Positions 58,634-64,000 of a stretch of 64,000 nucleotides of DNA are shown piece after piece. Made by a program: the position numbers and the translations under genes. Numbering within the stretch: position 1 is the first letter of the stretch; each line of letters starts with the position of its first letter. The notes beneath the pieces were generated by a model that was not told where the DNA came from, made no database searches, and saw only the letters and a list, made by a program, of their open reading frames with translations. This DNA is from Listeria ivanovii subsp. ivanovii (lineage in GTDB: Bacteria; Bacillota; Bacilli; Lactobacillales; Listeriaceae). The stretch is from the NCBI RefSeq assembly GCF_900187025.1, contig NZ_LT906478.1, forward strand, positions 124,001 through 188,000, read 5' to 3'.

Positions 58634-58759
58634 ATGATGTTGCAAAATCAGGCACAATTGCGAGACTATTATTGTAGCACGGCTGTAACCTCTACTTTTA
58701 GTGAACAAATAAACAAGCGCACTATATCTTTCGGAATTTTCAAACAAATAAAACATTGA
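58634..58759 (+). CDS. Small ORF (41 codons) in the glmU leader
   Basis: ATG 58634 is preceded at six bases by GGGAAGGGGAA and by a near-consensus promoter. The product starts MMLQNQAQLRDYYCSTAVTS and ends FKQIKH. I do not recognise it. It has no membrane helix and one cysteine. A short hairpin (ACTCT...AGAGT then TTTTTAT, 58763-58800) follows the stop, so a leader peptide controlling attenuation ahead of glmU, or an independent small protein, are both possible. Confidence 0.45.
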   Translation: MMLQNQAQLRDYYCSTAVTSTFSEQINKRTISFGIFKQIKH

Positions 58760-58762
58760 AAT

Positions 58763-58800
58763 TACTCTTTGCCTATAAAATACGGTTGAGAGTTTTTATT
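58763..58800 (+). terminator. Candidate attenuator hairpin before glmU
   Basis: ACTCTTTGCC and GGTTGAGAGT can pair imperfectly around an A/T loop, followed by TTTTTATTT. Weak stem. Confidence 0.4.
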
Positions 58801-58811
58801 TGGACGTAATC

Positions 58812-58840
58812 TTGAAAAAAAGCGGATTTTACGTTATCAT
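58812..58840 (+). promoter_or_regulatory. Promoter directly upstream of glmU
   Basis: TTGAAA (58812-58817), 17 bases, TATCAT (58835-58840), 40 bases before the glmU start. Confidence 0.6.
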
Positions 58841-58879
58841 TCATAATGGAAGAATAGTGAATATTGGAGGTTCTATATA

Positions 58880-60253
58880 ATGTCAAAACGATATGCTGTA
58901 GTGCTTGCTGCTGGCCAAGGCACGCGGATGAAATCAAAACTATATAAAGTCTTGCATCCTGTTTGTGGAAAACCAATGGTCGAACATGTAGTGGATCAAA
59001 TTTCGACACTTGATGTTGATAAAGTGGTTACAATAGTTGGGCATGGCGCAGAAAAAGTACAAGAGCATTTAGCTGGTAAAAGCGAGTTTGTGAAGCAAGA
59101 AGAACAACTTGGTACAGCCCACGCGGTACTTCAAGCAAAAGCCGCACTTGCTGAAAAAGATGGTGTTACGCTAGTTGTTTGTGGCGATACACCTTTAATA
59201 GAGGCTAGTACAATGGAAGCTCTGCTGAAATATCACCATGAAAAACGTGCAAAAGCAACAATTCTTACAACAGTGATTGAAGATCCTACTGGTTATGGAC
59301 GTATTATTCGTGATGATCTTGGTATTGTAGAAAAAATTGTAGAACATAAAGATGCGACTGAAAAAGAGCAACGCATTTCAGAAATAAATACTGGTACTTA
59401 CTGTTTTGATAATAAATCTCTTTTTGAAGCATTAGAAAAAGTTTCAAATGATAATGTGCAAGGAGAATATTACTTGCCAGATGTTATTAAAATTTTAAAA
59501 GATTCAGATGAAGTAGTAGCGGCATATCGAATGGAGTCTTTCGAGGAATCCCTTGGAGTGAACGATCGAATTGCTTTAGCTGAAGCATCTAAGTTAATGC
59601 AACGTCGAATTAATGAGAATCATATGCGTAATGGAGTAACACTTATTAATCCAGAAAGTACGTATATTGATATAAATGTAGAAATTGGCCAAGATACAGT
59701 TATAGAACCTGGTGTAATGCTTCGAGGTAATACAGTGATTGGCGACGATTGTGTTGTTACAAGCGGCTCAGAAATCGTAAATAGTATCATTGGTGAACGA
59801 GCTCATATTAAAAGTTCCGCAATCTTTGAAAGCAAGGTCGGAGATGACGTTCAAATCGGCCCGTATGCACACCTAAGACCAGGATCTGATATTCATAACA
59901 ACGTAAAAATCGGAAATTATGTTGAAACCAAAAAGGCTGTTGTTGGTGAAGGAACTAAACTGCCGCATTTCATTTATATGGGGGATGCAGAAATCGGTAA
60001 AAATGTGAATATTGGTTGTGGAAGTATTGCTGTTAATTATGATGGGAAAAACAAAGCGAAAACCATTATTGGCGACGATGTTTTTGTCGGTTGTAATTCT
60101 AATTTAATTGCACCTGTCAAAGTAGGCAATCGTGCATTCATTGCAGCTGGTTCAACTATTACAAAAGACGTTCCAGATGATGCTCTAGGAATTGCTCGCG
60201 CGAAACAAGACAACAAGATAGGCTATGCGAAACGTTTAAATCACGGTAAATAA
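58880..60253 (+). CDS. glmU: Bifunctional GlcNAc-1-phosphate uridyltransferase/GlcN-1-phosphate acetyltransferase
   Basis: 457 residues, the normal length. N-terminal nucleotidyltransferase [20 protein letters not shown] and CGDTPLI; C-terminal left-handed beta-helix hexapeptide repeats from about residue 255 with the catalytic His region [13 protein letters not shown] and [14 protein letters not shown]. It makes UDP-GlcNAc for peptidoglycan and teichoic acids. TTGGAGG precedes ATG. prs follows 49 bases downstream as in other Firmicutes. Confidence 0.96.
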   Translation: MSKRYAVVLAAGQGTRMKSKLYKVLHPVCGKPMVEHVVDQISTLDVDKVVTIVGHGAEKVQEHLAGKSEFVKQEEQLGTAHAVLQAKAALAEKDGVTLVVCGDTPLIEASTMEALLKYHHEKRAKATILTTVIEDPTGYGRIIRDDLGIVEKIVEHKDATEKEQRISEINTGTYCFDNKSLFEALEKVSNDNVQGEYYLPDVIKILKDSDEVVAAYRMESFEESLGVNDRIALAEASKLMQRRINENHMRNGVTLINPESTYIDINVEIGQDTVIEPGVMLRGNTVIGDDCVVTSGSEIVNSIIGERAHIKSSAIFESKVGDDVQIGPYAHLRPGSDIHNNVKIGNYVETKKAVVGEGTKLPHFIYMGDAEIGKNVNIGCGSIAVNYDGKNKAKTIIGDDVFVGCNSNLIAPVKVGNRAFIAAGSTITKDVPDDALGIARAKQDNKIGYAKRLNHGK

Positions 60254-60302
60254 TTTCCAATTGGAAAGTTTAAAATTTTAATAAAAATAGTGGAGGCTGA
60301 TT

Positions 60303-61259
60303 ATGTCAAACGAGTATTTTGATCCAAAGTTGAAGATTTTCTCGCTAAATTCTAATCGTGAACTAGCTGAAGAGATTGCGAAAGAAGTAGGTATTGAGTT
60401 AGGAAAATCAAGCGTTACTCATTTTAGTGATGGAGAAATCCAAATTAACATTGAAGAAAGTATCCGTGGTTGTCATGTTTACGTTATTCAATCAACGAGT
60501 AACCCTGTAAACCAGAATTTAATGGAACTTTTGATCATGATTGATGCGTTGAAACGTGCTTCTGCGGCGACAATTAATATTGTTATGCCATACTATGGTT
60601 ATGCACGCCAAGATCGTAAAGCAAGAAGTCGTGAGCCGATTACGGCAAAATTAGTTGCAAACTTAATCGAAACAGCTGGTGCAACAAGAATGATTACACT
60701 AGATATGCACGCGCCGCAAATCCAAGGTTTCTTTGATATTCCGATTGATCACTTAAATGCAGTTCGTTTACTAAGTAATTATTTCGGTGAACGTCATTTA
60801 GGTGATGATTTAGTAGTTGTTTCACCTGACCACGGAGGAGTTACTCGTGCTCGTAAAATGGCGGACCGTTTGAAAGCGCCGATTGCGATTATTGATAAAC
60901 GCCGTCCACGTCCAAACGTAGCAGAAGTAATGAATATTGTTGGTAATGTTGAAGGGAAAGTTTGTATTATAATTGATGATATTATTGATACAGCTGGCAC
61001 AATCACTTTAGCAGCAAAAGCGCTTCGTGAAGCTGGCGCGACAAAAGTATATGCTTGTTGTTCGCACCCAGTACTATCTGGTCCTGCGATGAAACGTATT
61101 GAAGAGTCACCAATTGAAAAACTAGTTGTTACAAATTCCATCGCTCTCCCAGAAGATAAATGGATTGATAAAATGGAACAACTTTCTGTAGCGCCACTAC
61201 TAGGTGAAGCAATCGTACGTGTACATGAAAATGCATCTGTAAGTTCGTTATTTGAATAA
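60303..61259 (+). CDS. prs: Ribose-phosphate pyrophosphokinase
   Basis: 318 residues. PRPP synthetase motifs: [30 protein letters not shown] (ATP loop), DLHAPQ-like [25 protein letters not shown] and the PRPP loop [12 protein letters not shown]. It links purine, pyrimidine and histidine synthesis and supplies the effector of PurR upstream. TGGAGG precedes ATG. Marks the chromosomal edge of LIPI-1. Confidence 0.96.
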   Translation: MSNEYFDPKLKIFSLNSNRELAEEIAKEVGIELGKSSVTHFSDGEIQINIEESIRGCHVYVIQSTSNPVNQNLMELLIMIDALKRASAATINIVMPYYGYARQDRKARSREPITAKLVANLIETAGATRMITLDMHAPQIQGFFDIPIDHLNAVRLLSNYFGERHLGDDLVVVSPDHGGVTRARKMADRLKAPIAIIDKRRPRPNVAEVMNIVGNVEGKVCIIIDDIIDTAGTITLAAKALREAGATKVYACCSHPVLSGPAMKRIEESPIEKLVVTNSIALPEDKWIDKMEQLSVAPLLGEAIVRVHENASVSSLFE

Positions 61260-61288
61260 AAATAATTAATGAATTTGAGGTCACTTAA

Positions 61289-61342
61289 ACTTAAAAACAG
61301 GATTTCTCTAACCATTCGTGGAGAGAAATCCTGTTTTTTTTG
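61289..61342. terminator. Bidirectional terminator between prs and prfA
   Basis: AAAACAGGATTTCTCT and GGAGAGAAATCCTGTTTT form a long stem with T-rich sequence on the plus side and A-rich on the other. It isolates housekeeping prs from the convergent virulence regulator. Confidence 0.9.
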
Positions 61343-61354
61343 TAATCGTAGTAT

Positions 61355-62068
61355 TTAATTGAATTTTTCCCATGAACTAGGACATGCTAGATAGAACCAT
61401 TCGTCAAGTTTAGGGGCAATTTTTTTTAGGTAATCAAGATTTTGTACATAAAAAGATGAATGTTTATATTCGATAACTTTTTCTTTTTTTAGTTTTGAAA
61501 GAATTCTGCTAACAGCCGAACAATGTGCTATTCCACTTGAATAACCTAATTCTTGCATAGTGAGGTTATCAAGGGCAATTTTGATGCCATCAGGATTTTT
61601 TTCGCCATATACATAAGTTAGTATTAAAAGCTGTCCGCAAATAGAACCTAGCTTCCCATTAACAGAAAAATCATTGAACTTAGCTAAACTGTATGAAACT
61701 TGCTTTTGCAAAGCTTGGATAATGTAAAAAAGCTGCGTGATATCTGAGCTAACCAAATTTTTTAAATCGCTTATTTTGAGTACATAGGCAGTGGCTGTTT
61801 TACTAATTACTTCTAGATTATAGTAGCCTAATGGTTTTCCTGTATCAAGGGAACCAGACATGATGATGAAAGCTCCTTTGTAATATTGTAAATTCATGAT
61901 GCTTCCATTTTCGCTAATGTTGGTAAGTTTTGCAATCCCGTCGTATAGGAATACACAATATTCTTGTGGGTCCCATTGATTAAAAATAATGTCTTTTTTC
62001 TTGAATTTTTTTGGTTTAATGCCGTTAGTTTCTAAAAAATTTTTGAAATCTGCTGCTTGAGCGTCCAT
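61355..62068 (-). CDS. prfA: Virulence master regulator PrfA
   Basis: 237 residues, the exact family length. Crp/Fnr fold: N-terminal beta roll, long C-helix, HTH in LTMQELGYSSGIAHCSAVSR (about 170-189) and a C-terminal extension ending CPSSWEKFN. It differs from the L. monocytogenes protein at many positions, fitting L. ivanovii. Gly145 (NGKLGSICGQ) is the wild-type, glutathione-responsive form rather than the constitutive G145S. GGGGGATG precedes the ATG. The leader from 62069 may fold as the known thermosensor. PrfA activates plcA, hly and its own transcription. Confidence 0.96.
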   Translation of the reverse strand: MDAQAADFKNFLETNGIKPKKFKKKDIIFNQWDPQEYCVFLYDGIAKLTNISENGSIMNLQYYKGAFIIMSGSLDTGKPLGYYNLEVISKTATAYVLKISDLKNLVSSDITQLFYIIQALQKQVSYSLAKFNDFSVNGKLGSICGQLLILTYVYGEKNPDGIKIALDNLTMQELGYSSGIAHCSAVSRILSKLKKEKVIEYKHSSFYVQNLDYLKKIAPKLDEWFYLACPSSWEKFN

Positions 62069-62134
62069 TTTTCATCCCCCAATCGTTTTTATAGCCTTTT
62101 TGAAAAATTATCCTTATGATTGCGCTAGGCATTA

Positions 62135-62148
62135 ATAACAATTGTTAG
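62135..62148 (-). promoter_or_regulatory. PrfA-box-like site in the prfA promoter region
   Basis: On the minus strand CTAACAATTGTTAT agrees with the PrfA box TTAACANNTGTTAA at 12 of 14 positions, the two ends being mismatched. It lies about 70 bases before prfA, where a weak box occurs in the P2 promoter of L. monocytogenes. Confidence 0.6.
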
Positions 62149-62296
62149 CTGTTGATAGAAAATCACGCTAAATAATGTTTTTTACATATAGGATTTTATT
62201 ATACAATTTTTAAATTCGCAAAAGATTTGCTTACGTATTAAAATTTTTTTCCTGGAGTATCTGTAGGCTATTATTTCTAGTTGAAATGCTATAGAA

Positions 62297-62347
62297 AAAG
62301 GGTTAGTATATGTTTCCGAATGTGGTTCGGAGATATACTAACCCTTT
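62297..62347. terminator. Terminator between plcA and prfA
   Basis: AAAGGGTTAGTATAT and ATATACTAACCCTTT with an inner TTCCGAA/TTCGGAG pairing. On the minus strand a T-run (CCCTTTTTCTAT) follows. Read-through here would give the bicistronic plcA-prfA message. Confidence 0.85.
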
Positions 62348-62363
62348 TATAGGAAAATATAAG

Positions 62364-63329
62364 TTAGTTAAATTTATTGTTTTTAATTACGCTTTTAATT
62401 GTCTGTTTTGGTGGGAAGTCCATGATGAATACGCCAAGTCCTCGTACTCCTACAGCGGTTAATTTAGTTACATATTGGTCTACCTTAGCATTTAGAGTAG
62501 ATGCGTATTGGTAAGGTGTGCAAGTTAAGGAAGTAGCGCTGACGTGATTAAGGTAGAGTTTATTTTCCCCTGAAGATTGTTTGAAAGCTTGATGAGCAGT
62601 TTGGACAATTTCGTTGTATTTAGTTTTAATGGTAGGTCCATTAAAGTTATCTTGAATAACTTGATTTTCTGCAGCGAACTTCATTCCGAATTTGCTATAG
62701 TTAATAGTTAATGGTTTATTAGTGCCGTTCTCTAAAAGTAGCAAAATTTTACCGCGGAGCTCTTTTAGTGTAGGGAATTTATCGCTAGAATCTGATTTTG
62801 GAGTTGTGTAGAAAAATGCTTTGTACTGATTAATTAAAGGTTGGATTCGATAATCAAATCTATCGTTTTTATGATTATTTTCATCTTTTAATCGCATAAT
62901 AATGGTTTCTTTAGGGTGTTCTTTTAAAAAGTTAACCGTTGTTTCTAATACTCCTTTAAGTGAAGCGTCTAAATAGATAGGCCCATGATAAATTTGGAGG
63001 TCCTCTTTCGCTCTAATATCAATGTATCGTATCCCGGCCTCTAGTTGTTGAAATAGCGACATCTTTTGGGTTTGGGCAAGGGATTTTGTGAGCGTCCAGC
63101 TGATATTCCCTTTATAACTCATGGTGTCATGTGTTCCAGGGATAGTAAGTGAAGTTAATTTCGTATTGTCAGGCAGGGCTGACATCCATTGCTTAGTAGT
63201 TATCGAACTTTGTGCAGTTCTATAACTGTTTTTAATTGAGTGCGCTTTTCCGGCTGATGGAAAAGTAATAATGTAACAAACTAAACATAATAATACTACT
63301 AAAACTTGGCGTGAACGAAGCTTATACAT
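62364..63329 (-). CDS. plcA: Phosphatidylinositol-specific phospholipase C
   Basis: 321 residues from ATG 63329 (AAGGAGGAAATAAT before it); a longer frame to 63395 crosses the PrfA box and is rejected. Signal peptide about 1-31 (LVVLLCLVCYIITFPSAGKAHS). Catalytic His residues are visible in TIPGTHDTMSYKG and DLQIYHGPIYL, with RYIDIR and EHPKETIIMRLKDEN motifs of the PI-PLC X domain. Secreted; helps escape from the phagosome. Divergent from hly and controlled by the shared PrfA box. Confidence 0.96.
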   Translation of the reverse strand: MYKLRSRQVLVVLLCLVCYIITFPSAGKAHSIKNSYRTAQSSITTKQWMSALPDNTKLTSLTIPGTHDTMSYKGNISWTLTKSLAQTQKMSLFQQLEAGIRYIDIRAKEDLQIYHGPIYLDASLKGVLETTVNFLKEHPKETIIMRLKDENNHKNDRFDYRIQPLINQYKAFFYTTPKSDSSDKFPTLKELRGKILLLLENGTNKPLTINYSKFGMKFAAENQVIQDNFNGPTIKTKYNEIVQTAHQAFKQSSGENKLYLNHVSATSLTCTPYQYASTLNAKVDQYVTKLTAVGVRGLGVFIMDFPPKQTIKSVIKNNKFN

Positions 63330-63388
63330 TATTATTTCCTCCTTTGATTTGTATAAGCCTATCTTATAAATAATTTCACATCGAATCT

Positions 63389-63402
63389 TTAACATTTGTT
63401 AA
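63389..63402. promoter_or_regulatory. PrfA box shared by plcA and hly
   Basis: TTAACATTTGTTAA is a perfect 14-base palindrome identical to the PrfA box described for hly/plcA of L. monocytogenes. It serves both directions. On the plus side TACAAT (63425-63430) lies at the expected -10 distance. Confidence 0.95.
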
Positions 63403-63568
63403 AGACGTTAAGGTTTACTAGATTTACAATAAAACCATAAACAAAGGATATAATATTGCGTTTCTAAATCTTGGAAGCGAATCTCGTCAATATTATATTG
63501 GAAGGAGAGGGGTGGAACATACTACTTGGCATTATTAGGTTAAAAAATGTAGAAGGAGAGTGAAAACC

Positions 63569-64000
63569 ATGAAAAAAATAATGCTACTTTTAATGACATT
63601 GTTACTAGTAAGTTTACCGTTAGCACAAGAAGCTCAAGCAGATGCCTCAGTATATAGTTACCAAGGCATAATTTCACACATGGCACCACCAGCGTCTCCG
63701 CCTGCAAAGCCTAAGACGCCGGTTGAAAAGAAAAATGCAGCTCAAATCGATCAATATATACAAGGGCTGGATTATGATAAAAACAATATATTAGTGTACG
63801 ATGGAGAAGCTGTTAAAAATGTTCCACCAAAAGCAGGATACAAAGAAGGAAATCAATATATTGTAGTGGAGAAAAAGAAAAAATCTATCAATCAAAATAA
63901 CGCAGACATTCAAGTTATTAACTCGCTTGCAAGCCTTACTTATCCAGGAGCTTTAGTGAAGGCGAATTCAGAGTTAGTCGAAAATCAACCCGATGTCCTC
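63569..64000 (+). CDS. hly: Cholesterol-dependent cytolysin (ivanolysin O/listeriolysin family), 5' part
   Basis: 144 codons are visible; the rest is beyond the window. ATG 63569 has GAAGGAGAG before it. Signal peptide about 1-24 ending AQEAQA. The PEST-like stretch MAPPASPPAKPKTPVEKK follows, then the first cytolysin strands (YIVVEKKKKSINQNNADIQV, SSLTYPGALV-type). The sequence differs from listeriolysin O in the signal peptide and first 60 residues and agrees with ivanolysin O as I remember it (ilo). Forms pores in host vacuoles. PrfA-controlled. Confidence 0.95.
   Translation, partial: MKKIMLLLMTLLLVSLPLAQEAQADASVYSYQGIISHMAPPASPPAKPKTPVEKKNAAQIDQYIQGLDYDKNNILVYDGEAVKNVPPKAGYKEGNQYIVVEKKKKSINQNNADIQVINSLASLTYPGALVKANSELVENQPDVL

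Noticed and set aside
60794..61315. 173-codon minus-strand ORF over prs
   Set aside because: Antisense shadow of a highly conserved gene, Ser/Ile-rich as expected for such shadows, and it runs across the prs-prfA terminator.

Overview
The window is Listeria chromosome of the L. monocytogenes/L. ivanovii group. It has low G+C, strong Gram-positive ribosome binding sites, and the gene order tatD-yabE-rnmV-rsmA-veg-ispE-purR-spoVG-glmU-prs followed directly by prfA-plcA-hly, the left end of pathogenicity island LIPI-1. The haemolysin N-terminus at the right edge matches my memory of ivanolysin O rather than listeriolysin O or seeligeriolysin, so L. ivanovii is the best guess. That rests on recall, not on a search.

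Layout. 1-2.1 kb: an IMP dehydrogenase-like gene (cut by the window edge), a small Fe-S protein and a GNAT protein. 2.1-5.9 kb: an S-box (SAM-I) riboswitch ahead of a peptide/cysteine ABC importer without ATPases. 5.9-6.9 kb: a wrecked locus that looks like remains of a type VII secretion effector cassette. 6.9-11.9 kb: an OppA-like lipoprotein, a Zur-box-controlled zinc importer and a Crp/Fnr-type regulator. 12.1-15.4 kb: a DinG-type helicase with an N-terminal nuclease-like domain and a LexA-like box, then a HAD phosphatase. 15.6-20.9 kb: an apparent murein-peptide salvage operon (epimerase, NlpC/P60 endopeptidase, cytosolic class A beta-lactamase-like protein, OppA-like lipoprotein, DppA-type D-aminopeptidase). 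20.9-22.1 kb: an intact IS3-family element. 22.4-24.4 kb: an LPXTG surface protein with three CNA-B repeats. 24.5-25.3 kb: an RsbR-type stressosome protein.

25.5-29.7 kb: the conserved holB-ricT-yabA-trmN6-yazA-rsmI housekeeping cluster, then abrB (29.8-30.0). 30.2-33.4 kb: two GlcU-type sugar transporters around a DUF1254 protein. 33.4-35.4 kb: metG. 35.5-47.2 kb: an alpha-glucan utilisation cluster (ROK repressor, ABC importer, two GH31 and one GH13 enzyme) under a promoter overlapped by a cre site and followed by a dyad operator. 47.3-61.3 kb: housekeeping and envelope genes, two tandem spoVG genes and glmU-prs. 61.3 kb to the end: prfA and plcA on the minus strand and hly (ilo) on the plus strand, with a perfect PrfA box between plcA and hly.

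The accessory parts are the dead T7SS-like locus, the murein-peptide operon plus IS3, and the LPXTG gene. From memory, L. monocytogenes EGD-e goes straight from the HAD gene (lmo0158) to LPXTG genes, so the murein-peptide operon looks like an insertion or lineage-specific retention. The most interesting candidates are that operon with its cytosolic beta-lactamase-like member, the nuclease-helicase fusion under a likely LexA box, an unannotated 41-codon ORF with its own promoter ahead of glmU, and a glucoamylase-like helical domain fused to a GH31 enzyme.
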